DNA of 64,000 nucleotides from Chryseobacterium indologenes (GCF_001295265.1 NZ_LJOD01000006.1:124001-188000), one strand, 5' to 3'. Counted from the first letter of the stretch, positions 7,707-17,791 are shown. Notes: a model not told the origin generated them from the letters alone. Numbers and translations are program-made.

Positions 7707-10700
7707 TCATTTTGAATCTAAAATATCCAGCAGATCGTTTTTGGAAAGCTTCTGAATACCTGCACCATCTGTTTTAATAAGATTTTGAGCCAGTTCATTC
7801 TTTTTCTTCTGCAGAGTCAATATTTTTTCCTCAACGGTATTGGTGCAAATCAGCCGGACTGCAATAACATTTTTGGTCTGCCCGATACGATAGCTTCTGT
7901 CAATGGCCTGGTTTTCTGCCGCAGGATTCCACCACGGATCTACCAGGTAGATATAATCAGCTTCCGTAAGGTTAAGCCCAACTCCTCCGGCCTTTAAGCT
8001 GATCAGAAAGACGCGCACATTTTCTTTTTCCTGGAAGTTTTTGACTGCTTTACCGCGGTTTTTGGTTTGCCCGGTAAGGTATTCAAAAGATATATTACGT
8101 TCTTCAAGTTCGGTTTTCAAGAGATCCAGCATCTCTACAAACTGGGAGAATACAAGAATTTTATGATCTTTTGATTTACTTTCAATCTGTTCCATCAGGA
8201 TTTCTGTTTTCACTGAATGTTCACCGGAATACCCCTCTTTCAAAAGAATAGGTGAATTACAGATCTGCCGGAGTCTGGTCAGTCCGGTAAGAACATGCAT
8301 ACTGTTCTTGTTTAGCTCATCGTCATCATTGGCTGCTATAAACTCACGAAGCTCTCTTTCATAAGCATCATAAATCTTTCGCTGCTCACTATTCATTTCA
8401 CAGTAAATCACCATTTCTGTTTTCTCAGGAAGCTCTTTGGCAACCTGTTTTTTGGTCCTGCGGAGGATAAACGGCTGTATTTTCTTCTGAAGCTCCATGG
8501 CGCGTTTGCTGTACTCAAATTTGTCAATAGGAACGGCATAAATGTCCTTGAAATACTGTTTGCTCCCCAACAGTCCGGGACAGGCAAAAGATAGCTGGCT
8601 GTAAAGATCAAACGTATTGTTTTCAACTGGGGTTCCGGTAAGGACAAACCTGTTTCTTGATTGCAGAAGGCGGGCTGCTTTGTATCGTTCAGAATCAGGA
8701 TTCTTAATTGTCTGTGATTCATCAAGGAAAATACAGCTGAAATCAAAGTTCTTCAGGAAACGAATGTCGGAAAGCATCATCCCATAGCTGGTAAGCACAA
8801 TGTCATAATCAGTCATATGGTCTGTGGTTTTTGCTCGGTCAGAGCCATAATGGACCAGTACCTTTAGAGTAGGGGCAAATTTTCTGATCTCTTCCTGCCA
8901 GTTAAAAAGGAGAGAGGTAGGGACTACTATCAGATGGGTTTTGAAGCCCCGTTTTTCCCTCTGAGCCAGAATAAAGGCAATAATCTGAATGGTTTTTCCA
9001 AGTCCCATATCATCAGCCAGGCACCCTCCGAAATTAAATTCGTCCAGAAAACTCAGCCAGTTCAGCCCGTCATGCTGATAGTCCCTTAATACAGCATGTA
9101 ATCCATCAGGAATCTCAATCTGAGGAATATTTTTAACAGATGAAAACTGAAACGAATACGAAGCAATTTCCTGCTGTACCTCTTCACTTAATACCTCTTT
9201 TTCAAAGAGTGAAGAAACTTCTGTAAAATTGATCTTAGGGAATCTTAGCATCTCCTCATTAATTTCTCCTGCCTGAAAATAAGCGGAAATACGGCTGATC
9301 CATTCCTCAGGAAGAATTCCCTGTGTACCGTCATCAAGCTGTACAAATCTGCTTTTGTTCCGGATTGCCCTGTGAAGCTGCTTTAAAGCTGCATCTTTCT
9401 CTCCGAAACTTACTTTCAGCTTTGCATTGAACCAGTCCACGCCGCTGGTGATCCGTATATTGACCTTTGCCCGGTTAGGATTGAGCTTATTATTTTTTAG
9501 TTCATTAAAGCCTAAAATCACTATGCCCTCATTCTGCCAGGTTTCAAATGCATTAAGAAACCAGTGTTCATCCAGAAATTTATCCCTGTGAAGGTAAAAA
9601 TATTCGTATCCGCTCATCTGTTCTTCAAATTCAGGGTGCTGCTGCATAACCAGAGAAGTAAAGCGTGCCTCGGCATGTTCGTTCCTGCTCACTTTAAAAG
9701 GATTGCCATTCTGATCCGTATCAAAAAGCTGTTTTTTTGAGTACACCGGGACTTCTGCCATTCTATACTTCATGACGGGAGTTATGGCAATATAATTTCC
9801 CTGTTCACGAAGATAGATGACCCTTTCGGTCTGATATTTTTTTTCTTCAAGCTGTACTTGTGTTGCAGGGCGTATATAGCTGTAATTGATATGGATAATC
9901 TGTTCAAGAGAAGAAAGCACCGTCTGCATGAATTCTTCATATTTTGAAGAATGAACCAGAAGGATCTCATGATTAGCTTTAAAGAACTTAATAACCCTTA
10001 ACATATCCGGATGATCCACAAAACAGAAGGTGTTTTTACTGTAAACGAAACATTCATTCCGGAGTACTACATTTTTAAAAGGTACAGAAGCATCATTGAA
10101 CAGAAGCTCTCCTGTAATTTCATAAAACGGATCTTTTTTAAAGACATTCAGCTGAATTTCGCCTTGCAGGATCTCAAGCTTTACAGGGATAAGTGACTTT
10201 GCAGACAGAGTTTCTGAAAGGTCTTTGTCATGATAATAGACATCAAGATTAAGAGGGTTGTGAACAATTAATCTGAGAGCATCCAGTTCCGAGGTTGTGT
10301 AATCCTCACTGTAGTTATTCTGAAAAGAAGAGACTGCGGTATAAAACCTGATCTCGGAAGATTCCTCTGCTTTCCAGATCAGTGGCATGATATCCACAGT
10401 ATGTACCGGGTTTTTTATCTTTCCGTTTTGAGTAGTCTCTGCTTCCATCAGAGAAAAATTCAGATGATTATAATAACGGTGCCTGCCAATGACCAGTATC
10501 TTTTTCCTGCCTGTTTCCTGAAGGGCAAGCTCGTTGATAAGAGAAGGACGCTGTGGCAGCAGATGCTGCTTGAAAGCATGTTCATCTATGGGAAGCATTT
10601 CTTTGATTCTGGGATGTACCTCAATTTTCCCGTCAAGATATTCAAGCCGGAAATAAACATCAAGGTCAGGTTCACGGTCCAGCCCGTAATTTTTTGCTTT

Positions 10701-11054
10701 GGAAAGCAGCAGCTTTCTTCGGATGAAGGGATCAAAAAAGACCTTAAAAGAATTGACCTCTAAAATACTATGGATGATTTCTGTCTGGTGTTCACAGAGT
10801 TTATTCCTGGTGCGACCGCAGCTGCAGGTACTGACCAGTGAACTTCCGATCTGGCTGACGGAAACAGAAGGAAAATCAAGGAGGGTTTTCTTCGTAAATA
10901 CACCCGTATTATTTTCAATGGCAAGCGGATATACATCATGAAAATCCCTGATTTCTATAAATATGCTGCTTTCGGTATGTTTCAGAAGATCATACACAGA
11001 AAGTGTGCTGATGCTGGTATTTTCAAGAATATAGGCTGCTGTCATGATGAGCAA
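7707..11054 (-). CDS. SNF2-family DEAD/DEAH-box helicase with SWIM zinc finger
   Basis: The 1115-residue protein begins with a SWIM-type zinc finger, CxCx7CxH at Cys77, Cys79, Cys87 and His89. A long middle region follows, then the two RecA-like lobes of a Swi2/Snf2 ATPase. Visible motifs are DDMGLGKTIQ (about residue 680), DESQTIKN, LTGTPVEN, LRRTKKQVAKELPEK, the FLISLKAGGVGLNL motif V and the DRSYRIGQT motif VI near the C-terminus. Bacterial members (RapA/HepA-like in the core) translocate on duplex DNA and are linked to transcription recycling or DNA repair. The specific role is not known. It is a single-gene unit, divergent from the SDR gene. Confidence 0.92.
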   Translation of the reverse strand: MLIMTAAYILENTSISTLSVYDLLKHTESSIFIEIRDFHDVYPLAIENNTGVFTKKTLLDFPSVSVSQIGSSLVSTCSCGRTRNKLCEHQTEIIHSILEVNSFKVFFDPFIRRKLLLSKAKNYGLDREPDLDVYFRLEYLDGKIEVHPRIKEMLPIDEHAFKQHLLPQRPSLINELALQETGRKKILVIGRHRYYNHLNFSLMEAETTQNGKIKNPVHTVDIMPLIWKAEESSEIRFYTAVSSFQNNYSEDYTTSELDALRLIVHNPLNLDVYYHDKDLSETLSAKSLIPVKLEILQGEIQLNVFKKDPFYEITGELLFNDASVPFKNVVLRNECFVYSKNTFCFVDHPDMLRVIKFFKANHEILLVHSSKYEEFMQTVLSSLEQIIHINYSYIRPATQVQLEEKKYQTERVIYLREQGNYIAITPVMKYRMAEVPVYSKKQLFDTDQNGNPFKVSRNEHAEARFTSLVMQQHPEFEEQMSGYEYFYLHRDKFLDEHWFLNAFETWQNEGIVILGFNELKNNKLNPNRAKVNIRITSGVDWFNAKLKVSFGEKDAALKQLHRAIRNKSRFVQLDDGTQGILPEEWISRISAYFQAGEINEEMLRFPKINFTEVSSLFEKEVLSEEVQQEIASYSFQFSSVKNIPQIEIPDGLHAVLRDYQHDGLNWLSFLDEFNFGGCLADDMGLGKTIQIIAFILAQREKRGFKTHLIVVPTSLLFNWQEEIRKFAPTLKVLVHYGSDRAKTTDHMTDYDIVLTSYGMMLSDIRFLKNFDFSCIFLDESQTIKNPDSERYKAARLLQSRNRFVLTGTPVENNTFDLYSQLSFACPGLLGSKQYFKDIYAVPIDKFEYSKRAMELQKKIQPFILRRTKKQVAKELPEKTEMVIYCEMNSEQRKIYDAYERELREFIAANDDDELNKNSMHVLTGLTRLRQICNSPILLKEGYSGEHSVKTEILMEQIESKSKDHKILVFSQFVEMLDLLKTELEERNISFEYLTGQTKNRGKAVKNFQEKENVRVFLISLKAGGVGLNLTEADYIYLVDPWWNPAAENQAIDRSYRIGQTKNVIAVRLICTNTVEEKILTLQKKKNELAQNLIKTDGAGIQKLSKNDLLDILDSK

Positions 11055-11184
11055 ACTTACAAAAAACTGCTGAAAGAAAAGAAGAGAATGGAAGTCCGTT
11101 TTGGCTACATGTTTCCCCGTTTTGGCAACTCCTTACTTTTTCTTTTTGAAGAACTTTGTCCTGTAATTTAAATACAAAAATAAA

Positions 11185-11982
11185 ATGAAAACAATTTTTA
11201 TAACAGGTGCTTCAACAGGATTAGGAAAAGCAGTTGCGCATTTATTTCAAAGCAGAGGATGGAAAGTTATCGCAACGATGAGAAATACTGAGGCTGCCGG
11301 AGATTTATCCGGATTAGAAAATGTGACGGTTCTTCCGCTGGATGTAACTAACCTGGAGCAGATCCGTTCTACAGTAAGCAAAGCCACGGATCTTGGTGAA
11401 GTGGATGTGGTTTTTAATAATGCAGGATATGGTCTTATCGGACCTCTGGAAGCATTAACGGATGAACAGATTCTGAAGCAGCTGGATACTAATCTTTTGG
11501 GAGTAATTCGCGTTACACAGGCTTTTATTCCATATTTCAGAGAGAAAAATGAAGGGGTTTTTATCTCTACCACATCTATTGGGGGATTGATCGCCTTTCC
11601 TTTCGGGTCTACTTATCATGCTACCAAATGGGCTCTGGAAGGCTGGAGCGAGAGTATGGCTTTTGAGCTTGACCCATTCGGAATCACCATTAAAACAGTT
11701 TCTCCGGGCGGAATTAAGACGGATTTTGCAGGACGATCCTTAGATTCAGCAGTAAGTCCGGCTTACGAAGACATGCTTAATACCATGTTTTCAAATATGG
11801 GAGGGATGATGGAAACAGCTTCTTCTCCGGAACAGATTGCAGAAGTAGTATATGAAGCAGCTACAGATGGAAAGAAAAAACTGAGGTATGTAGCCGGGGA
11901 AGATGCTAAAGCCCTATATGCACAGCGTCTTGAATTGGGAGATGAGGCGTTCAGGGAACAACTTGGAAAACAATTTCTCTAA
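11185..11982 (+). CDS. Short-chain dehydrogenase/reductase (classical SDR)
   Basis: The 265-residue protein shows the NAD(P)-binding TGASTGLG motif (residues 7-14), NNAGYG, and the catalytic triad Ser131, Tyr144 and Lys148 (YHATK), followed by the SPGGIKTDF loop. It is a soluble oxidoreductase acting on an alcohol or ketone of unknown identity. An AraC-type regulator gene follows 70 bases downstream on the same strand, across a strong terminator. SDR/AraC neighbours are frequent in this group and suggest, but do not show, that the regulator controls the SDR. Confidence 0.92.
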   Translation: MKTIFITGASTGLGKAVAHLFQSRGWKVIATMRNTEAAGDLSGLENVTVLPLDVTNLEQIRSTVSKATDLGEVDVVFNNAGYGLIGPLEALTDEQILKQLDTNLLGVIRVTQAFIPYFREKNEGVFISTTSIGGLIAFPFGSTYHATKWALEGWSESMAFELDPFGITIKTVSPGGIKTDFAGRSLDSAVSPAYEDMLNTMFSNMGGMMETASSPEQIAEVVYEAATDGKKKLRYVAGEDAKALYAQRLELGDEAFREQLGKQFL

Positions 11983-11994
11983 ATCTATGAATAT

Positions 11995-12026
11995 AACAGC
12001 ATAAATCAGGCATTTATGCTGTTTTT
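11995..12026 (+). terminator. Terminator after the SDR gene
   Basis: A perfect 12-bp stem (AACAGCATAAAT/ATTTATGCTGTT), loop CAGGC, runs into a T run. Confidence 0.85.
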
Positions 12027-12052
12027 AAACCTGTAATTTTTATCTTTATCAT

Positions 12053-12967
12053 ATGGAAAAGAAAGAATATATTCCGCTTAAAATCTCATCCATATCAGAG
12101 CTGCACAACATGCTTCGGCTTCCCAAGCCGCTTCATCCACTGGTAAGTTTGATAGACAATTCCAACATGAAGGTTAATAAAGAAATGCTGAACAGAAGTT
12201 TTCTCCTGGATTTCTATAAGATCTCCTACAAGTTTTCAGAGAACGGAAAGATGGGATACGGCCAGGGATATTATGATTTTAATGAGGGAGGAATGATGTT
12301 CACATCACCGGGACAGATTCTTTCTACGGATGCGGAAGCAGAGTACTGCGGGTATACATTATTGGTACATCCTGACTTCATCCGTAATTATCCTTTGGCA
12401 AAAAAAATTAAAACATTCGGTTTCTTTTCCTATGATACCAATGAGGCTCTACACCTTTCTGACCAGGAAAAAACAATTATAACCGGACTTCTGGACAATA
12501 TAAAAAATGAGCTTAATACAGCCATAGACGAAATCAGTCAGGATGTGATTGTCTCCTATATTGAAGTTTTACTGAATTACAGCAACCGGTTTTATAAAAG
12601 ACAGTTTATCACAAGGAAAGCTGTGGGAAGTGATTTGCTGTCTAAAATGGAAACCACTCTTGATAATTATTTCAACCAGCAGGAAACTCTTACCAATGGT
12701 CTTCCGACGGTGGAATTTCTGGCATCCAGTCTTCATCTTTCACCACATTATCTGAGCGATATGCTTCGTAACCTTACTGGACAGAATGCCCAGCAGCATA
12801 TTCATGAAAAGCTTATTGAAAAGGCAAAGGAGTATCTTACTTCAACCAGCTTTTCAGTATCAGAGGTTGCTTATGCATTGGGATTCGGGCATCCGCAGTC
12901 ATTTAATAAGCTCTTCAAAAAGAAAACAGATAAAACACCGCTAAGTTTCAGACAGTCATTTAATTAA
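12053..12967 (+). CDS. AraC family transcriptional regulator
   Basis: The 304-residue protein has an N-terminal ligand-sensing half (GQGYYDFNEGGMMF, SPGQIL) typical of AraC regulators. The C-terminal double helix-turn-helix spans roughly residues 205-302: HLSPHYLSDMLRN for the first recognition helix and SEVAYALGFGHPQSFNKLFKKK for the second, ending TPLSFRQSF. It binds DNA and probably responds to a small molecule. It lies directly downstream of the SDR gene, and a likely target is that gene or its own promoter. Confidence 0.92.
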   Translation: MEKKEYIPLKISSISELHNMLRLPKPLHPLVSLIDNSNMKVNKEMLNRSFLLDFYKISYKFSENGKMGYGQGYYDFNEGGMMFTSPGQILSTDAEAEYCGYTLLVHPDFIRNYPLAKKIKTFGFFSYDTNEALHLSDQEKTIITGLLDNIKNELNTAIDEISQDVIVSYIEVLLNYSNRFYKRQFITRKAVGSDLLSKMETTLDNYFNQQETLTNGLPTVEFLASSLHLSPHYLSDMLRNLTGQNAQQHIHEKLIEKAKEYLTSTSFSVSEVAYALGFGHPQSFNKLFKKKTDKTPLSFRQSFN

Positions 12968-13124
12968 TCAATAGATTCATTCATAAAAAAGGGAAGTGAT
13001 ATGCGAAGGATATTAAATAAAGTGATATATTTCTGATTCAGATACAATATGGAGATAATTTACGTTATATTTATAAACCAGTTCAATTCAATAACGAAAA
13101 GAATTAAAAGGGAATATAACTTTC

Positions 13125-14183
13125 ATGACAAGCAAAATAATAGGAGTAGGAAATTATATTCCGCCGGAAACCATCACTAATTTATTTTTTGATCAGCATC
13201 ATTTTATCAATAAAAGCGGCGAATCATTAAAGGAGACTAATGCCGTTATTGCCCAAAAGCTTAAGGAGATCACAGGAATAGAAGAAAGGAGATATGCCTC
13301 CAGCCATCAGGTCACCTCAGATTTAGGATTGATTGCTGCACAGCAGGCTATAGAGGATTCAAAGATAGATCCTGAAACCCTAGATTACATCATCTTTGCC
13401 CATAACTTTGGCGATGTCCGTTTCGGAACAGTTCAGTCTGATACAGTTCCCAGTCTGGCTGCCAGGGTAAAACATCTTTTAAAGATTAAAAATAACTTTT
13501 GTGTAGCTTATGATGTGCTTTTCGGTTGCCCCGGATGGATAGAGGGAGTAATACAGGCTAATGCCTTTATAAAATCAGGAATTGCCAGACGCTGCCTGGT
13601 TATTGGTGCAGAAACGCTCTCCAGAGTGGTAGATATTCATGACAGAGACAGTATGATTTATGCTGATGGTGCGGGAGCTGTTATTCTGGAAGCCTGCAAT
13701 AATGACTGCGGTATACAGGCTCACTTGTCTGCTTCGTACACCCTCAATGAAAAAGATTATCTGTATTTCGGAAAGTCATATAATAATGAAAGCTGTCCCG
13801 ATACAAAATATATCAAGATGGATGGCCGGAAGATCTACGAATTTGCTCTCGTAAATGTACCTGAAGCCATGAAGCTATGTCTTGAAAAAAGCGGTTTTTC
13901 CATTGATGATATCAACAAGATTATTATTCATCAGGCAAACGAGAAAATGGATGAAGCCATTGTGAAACGTTTTTACCAGCTTCATAACAAGCCGATGCCG
14001 GAAAATATTATGCCGATGGTAATTGAAAAATTAGGGAACAGCAGCGTTGCCACTATCCCTTCTCTGCTGAAAATGATTTTAAACGGAGAGCTTCCTTTGC
14101 ACCAGATCCGCAGAGATGAGGTGGTTTTGTTTGCCTCTGTAGGAGCCGGAATGAATATTAACGCGTTTATCTATAAATTCTGA
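13125..14183 (+). CDS. Beta-ketoacyl-ACP synthase III (FabH-like) family protein
   Basis: The 352-residue thiolase-fold protein carries the KAS III triad: Cys135 in YDVLFGCPGW, His269 in IIHQANEKM and Asn305 in KLGNSSVAT. The DGAGAVILE and ASVGAGMNIN motifs are also present. KAS III enzymes condense an acyl-CoA starter with malonyl-ACP. This copy stands alone, away from the fatty acid synthesis genes, and its N-terminal half (NLFFDQHHFINKSG) is not that of housekeeping FabH. It may make a special lipid or alkylresorcinol-type product, as DarB-like enzymes do. That role is inference. Confidence 0.85.
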   Translation: MTSKIIGVGNYIPPETITNLFFDQHHFINKSGESLKETNAVIAQKLKEITGIEERRYASSHQVTSDLGLIAAQQAIEDSKIDPETLDYIIFAHNFGDVRFGTVQSDTVPSLAARVKHLLKIKNNFCVAYDVLFGCPGWIEGVIQANAFIKSGIARRCLVIGAETLSRVVDIHDRDSMIYADGAGAVILEACNNDCGIQAHLSASYTLNEKDYLYFGKSYNNESCPDTKYIKMDGRKIYEFALVNVPEAMKLCLEKSGFSIDDINKIIIHQANEKMDEAIVKRFYQLHNKPMPENIMPMVIEKLGNSSVATIPSLLKMILNGELPLHQIRRDEVVLFASVGAGMNINAFIYKF

Positions 14184-14216
14184 TACTCTCCAAAAGAATA
14201 TATTTTTTTGCAATAT

Positions 14217-14252
14217 CCGGGACTGTCTTTTTAGGCAGTCCCGGTATTTTTT
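14217..14252 (+). terminator. Terminator after the KAS III gene
   Basis: A perfect CCGGGACTG/CAGTCCCGG stem with an 11-nt loop is followed by a T-rich tract. Confidence 0.85.
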
Positions 14253-14340
14253 CCAAATATGGACCGTGCTTAAAATAAGGATTTCTTTTGATATAAAAAA
14301 TACCTGATTTTCAGGATAAAAAAATACTTTTTTTTAAGGA

Positions 14341-14371
14341 TTGATGATCGCTGAGGTAAGATATAGATTTG
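14341..14371 (+). promoter_or_regulatory. Promoter of the T9SS cargo gene at 14417
   Basis: A TTG (14341-14343), a 20-base spacer and TAGATTTG (14364-14371) fit the Bacteroidetes -33/-7 consensus. Transcription would begin near 14378. Confidence 0.65.
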
Positions 14372-14416
14372 TCATGAAAACATTTCATTATAAATCACTT
14401 CAGTAAACTTAAAAAA

Positions 14417-15412
14417 ATGAAAAAGCTAAACTTTATTTTATTTGCTGTTATCGGAGTAATGGGTTACGCCCAGCCTTCAATAACGAGAGCAGGAGTAGAC
14501 CGTATCAATGTACCTGCTACATTCAGGTCTGGTGATTTTACTGCTGCTTCCATCAATGCAGGACCTGCAGGCGCGAATATCACCTGGGACTTTTCTGCGT
14601 ACAGCGCAGTGAATGTTATTACCTACACTACCAATGTCTGCCCGGGGCAGGCCAACTGTTTCAGGTTTTCCGGAGCTAACAGAATTACCAAACCGGCACA
14701 GGCAGAAGTTTATGATTTCACCGCTATGACAGATACCGAAGCAACGATGCTCGGAACTTATTCCGGACCAAGTGTTGGGGAAGGAACCTCAACCTATACC
14801 GATCCGTTAATTGAATATAAGTTTCCAATTACTTATCAGCAGCAATTTGATGACAACTATCAGTTCAATGGAGTTTCTGCGACCAGTAGCATGAGTGAAT
14901 CAGGGCAGGTATCTTTCGTTGCGGATGGTTATGGAACAGTCATTACTCCTGTTGGGACGTTTTCCAACGTAATGAGGGTTAAAAGAATGAGATCAGCTAC
15001 ACAAACCATTCCGGGATTACCACCGGCAACCTATATCGTTGAGTCTTATCAGTGGATCAGCCAGAATGAAGGAGTTGTGTTGAGCTTTACGATCAATACT
15101 GCTACTTTTAATGGAAATACCAACACTACAAAATTACTGTCTTATCTTGTTCCCGGATCTTTATCAACTCTGGAAACAAAGAACATCCCATCAGATATTA
15201 CAGTATATCCGAATCCGAGTGCAGATCTTGTTACCTTAAAATCAAAAGAAGATATTAAAAAAATAACAGTTCACTCTTTGGATGGAAAAGTAATTCTGTC
15301 TGCTGAAAACAGAAAGGATATTGATATTTCAGGTCTGCCTGAAGGAACATATATATTACAGGGAATTTTAAAGAACGGAACTTCTGTATCGAAAAAAGTG
15401 ATTAAAAAATAA
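14417..15412 (+). CDS. Secreted protein with T9SS type A sorting domain
   Basis: The 331-residue protein has a signal peptide (MKKLNFILFAVIGVMGYAQ). A body of ~230 residues without a recognised domain follows, rich in Thr, Ser, Ala and aromatic residues as in beta-sandwich proteins. The C-terminal T9SS sorting domain has YPNPSADLV, SLDGKVI, LPEGTYIL and terminal KKVIKK. The T9SS should export it. The body motif (NITWDFSAY, IEYKFPITY) resembles uncharacterised secreted proteins of flavobacteria. A good -33/-7 promoter lies 46 bases upstream, so it is a single transcription unit. Confidence 0.88.
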   Translation: MKKLNFILFAVIGVMGYAQPSITRAGVDRINVPATFRSGDFTAASINAGPAGANITWDFSAYSAVNVITYTTNVCPGQANCFRFSGANRITKPAQAEVYDFTAMTDTEATMLGTYSGPSVGEGTSTYTDPLIEYKFPITYQQQFDDNYQFNGVSATSSMSESGQVSFVADGYGTVITPVGTFSNVMRVKRMRSATQTIPGLPPATYIVESYQWISQNEGVVLSFTINTATFNGNTNTTKLLSYLVPGSLSTLETKNIPSDITVYPNPSADLVTLKSKEDIKKITVHSLDGKVILSAENRKDIDISGLPEGTYILQGILKNGTSVSKKVIKK

Positions 15413-15563
15413 AAGAAATTTCATAGATCAGAAATGAACTACCTGAAAAGGAAAATAGAAATTTTATATTTGATTGTGTGACAGATCAGGAAGACAGCTA
15501 TCCTGATATCTGAAAATTTCAGTTTCTAAAAATCAGTTTGAAAAGTAGTTTTTTAGTGGGATG

Positions 15564-15599
15564 GAGCTGGCAGAATTTTCTGACAGCTCTTTCCATTTT
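15564..15599 (+). terminator. Probable terminator in the 15.4-15.7 kb gap
   Basis: A 12-bp near-perfect inverted repeat (GAGCTGGCAGAA/TTCTGACAGCTC) is followed by short T runs. It lies ~150 bases past the stop. The rest of this 324-base gap shows no gene. Confidence 0.45.
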
Positions 15600-15661
15600 G
15601 GTAAAGTTACCTAGATCTAATACAGATAAATAAAAAATAGATGATGTATTGATTCTTATTG

Positions 15662-15669
15662 TATTTTTG
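15662..15669 (+). promoter_or_regulatory. -7 promoter element of the sensor kinase gene
   Basis: TATTTTTG matches TAnnTTTG. No correctly spaced TTG element is visible. Confidence 0.4.
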
Positions 15670-15736
15670 AGTAGAGATTTTTAGTTCTCAATACAGTGAT
15701 AAAAAAGTACTGCTAATAAAACTATCTATACCGGAC

Positions 15737-17791
15737 ATGAAGAGCAGCCTAAAAAATAATTCAGCACAACCGCGCAGATCCGTAATGTTCTTACAAAAAA
15801 TAAGTTTTCTGATGATGGTAATTTTTACCGGACTTTTGTACAAAGCACAGCTGCCTCTTAATCACAAGGCTTATCATGACAGTCTTTATACAGCATTCAG
15901 GAATCAGAAAAATGACAGTGCAAAAGCCAGGACAGCCTTTCAGCTCGCTCATTACTGGGCCGTAAAAAGAGATCAGAATAAAGCGGAAAAATATCTGGCT
16001 GAGGGAAGGTCCTGCTTTAAAAATAACCGTTTCCTGCTTGGGATTTACTACAGCAGTGTCATTGAAGTATATCTGGATACAGATCCCGTTAAAACCCGTA
16101 AAGCGCTTCATAAGGCCGATTCACTGCTGTCCCTATTTCATACTTCAGATGCTTACTACACGCTGGCCAGATCCTGGTACAGTGAAGCGATCAATGCCCA
16201 GAAAGTGAATGACGAGAAGAAAGCCCTGGAAATTATCATCAGCAAAGTGATTCCCCTGATCAAAAAAAGTGGAAAAAAAGATTCTCTGGCTATGTTTTAT
16301 TCACAGGTGGGAATCCTGCTGATGAATTCAGACCAATTGGAGAATGCAGAAGAGTATTTTTCCAGGATCATTGAGATGAAAAGAAGCCTTCCGGCCAATA
16401 GCAATATTCTGGTGAGAGCTTATATCTATTCCGCTGAAGCATTTGTTTATGGCAAAAAGCTTCCTCAAGCCAAATCCAGACTGGATGAAGCATGGAAAAT
16501 ACTGGCCAAAAACCCGGAATCTTCAGATTACGGAGATTATTATAAAGTAACAGGTAATTATTTCGAAAAGGCAGGAAAGCATGATGAAGCTATCCGCTAT
16601 TATGACAAAGGGATAGAATTTGCAAAGAGCATTGAAGATACTTATCTGGAAAGTGATCTTGTGAGATACCGTCTCGGCCTTCTTTTTGATACCAAACAGT
16701 TTGACCAGGCTAAAAAAATGCTGAATCAGGTGATGCTCAGCAGCCGGTATATGGCAGATCTGGATAACAGAAAAGAAGTATATGGGCAGATGGCTAAGGT
16801 TTCTCACGCGTTAGGTCATAATGCTGAGGCTTATCAATGGCAGTTGAAATACAGCTCATTGAGTGACAGCCTGCATGTAGCCCGTTCCGATGAAGATATT
16901 GCAGAAATAGAAGCGAAATTTAAAAACTCTGAAAAAGAAAAAACAATAGCCCGGCTTCAGGCAGATAAAAAGCAAAATGCGCTGAACAGTAAAAATCAGA
17001 AACTGACCAGCTGGATATTAGGAATAGCAGTTACCACACTTCTGGTAGGAGTCTTTTTTCTGGCCTATTATTATAAAAGTGCAAAAAAGCTGGCGAAACA
17101 AAAGGAAATTAACCATGAACAGCATTTAAAAGAAATGGAAAACCAGCACCGGCTGACTCTTGTTCAGGCCATGTTGGGAGCAGAAGAGCGTGAGCGCCAG
17201 CGGATAGGGCGTGACCTGCACGATGGCTTGGGAGGAATGCTGGCAGGAATCAAAATGAATCTTTCCCAACAATCTCAATCAGAATATCATAATCTGAACA
17301 CGGTCATCAGCAGGCTGGATGAATCTGTTACAGAACTCAGGCGTATTGCCCGAAATATGATGCCTGAAAGTCTTTTGAAAATCGGGTTGGAAACTGCCTT
17401 GCGCGACCTTTGTGAATTACTGCAGAGTGATGAAACTGAGATTGACTTCCAGGCTATAGATATCAGTGAAAATATTCCGGCCGCCACACAGATGCATATT
17501 TATCGTATTGTTCAGGAGCTTCTTTCCAATGCTGTACGTCACGGCAGCCCTTCCCATATCATCCTGCAGTGCAGCCAGAATCATAACAGGTTTTACATCA
17601 CGGCAGAGGATGACGGGGTAGGATTTGATACCCGCCTGATTGAAAAAAGCCCGGGAATTGGTTTTAGCAATATAAAAAACAGGATTGCTTACCTCAAAGG
17701 AACGATGGATATCACATCTGCTGAAAATGAAGGAACAACTGTCAATATCGAACTTGATATAGAAGCAGGACGTCAGAATAGGATGATCTGA
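15737..17791 (+). CDS. TPR-containing sensor histidine kinase (HisKA_3 type)
   Basis: The 684-residue protein has an N-terminal signal/anchor. The better start may be Met17 at 15785, which directly begins the hydrophobic stretch. About 350 residues of TPR-like helical repeats (for example AEEYFSRIIEMKR, DEAIRYYDKGIEFAK) lie in the periplasm. One membrane segment follows at about 424-447, then a coiled coil, then a NarL-type kinase core. The phospho-accepting His495 is in RIGRDLHDGLGG, the N box is QELLSNAVRHG and the G boxes are DDGVGFD and GIGFSNIKNRI. Such kinases pass phosphate to LuxR/NarL-type response regulators. No regulator gene is next to it here, so its partner must lie elsewhere. 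Confidence 0.9.
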   Translation: MKSSLKNNSAQPRRSVMFLQKISFLMMVIFTGLLYKAQLPLNHKAYHDSLYTAFRNQKNDSAKARTAFQLAHYWAVKRDQNKAEKYLAEGRSCFKNNRFLLGIYYSSVIEVYLDTDPVKTRKALHKADSLLSLFHTSDAYYTLARSWYSEAINAQKVNDEKKALEIIISKVIPLIKKSGKKDSLAMFYSQVGILLMNSDQLENAEEYFSRIIEMKRSLPANSNILVRAYIYSAEAFVYGKKLPQAKSRLDEAWKILAKNPESSDYGDYYKVTGNYFEKAGKHDEAIRYYDKGIEFAKSIEDTYLESDLVRYRLGLLFDTKQFDQAKKMLNQVMLSSRYMADLDNRKEVYGQMAKVSHALGHNAEAYQWQLKYSSLSDSLHVARSDEDIAEIEAKFKNSEKEKTIARLQADKKQNALNSKNQKLTSWILGIAVTTLLVGVFFLAYYYKSAKKLAKQKEINHEQHLKEMENQHRLTLVQAMLGAEERERQRIGRDLHDGLGGMLAGIKMNLSQQSQSEYHNLNTVISRLDESVTELRRIARNMMPESLLKIGLETALRDLCELLQSDETEIDFQAIDISENIPAATQMHIYRIVQELLSNAVRHGSPSHIILQCSQNHNRFYITAEDDGVGFDTRLIEKSPGIGFSNIKNRIAYLKGTMDITSAENEGTTVNIELDIEAGRQNRMI

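Noticed and set aside
10938..11171. Plus-strand 77-codon frame at the helicase start
   Set aside because: Lies mostly antisense to the SNF2 gene and shows no domain.
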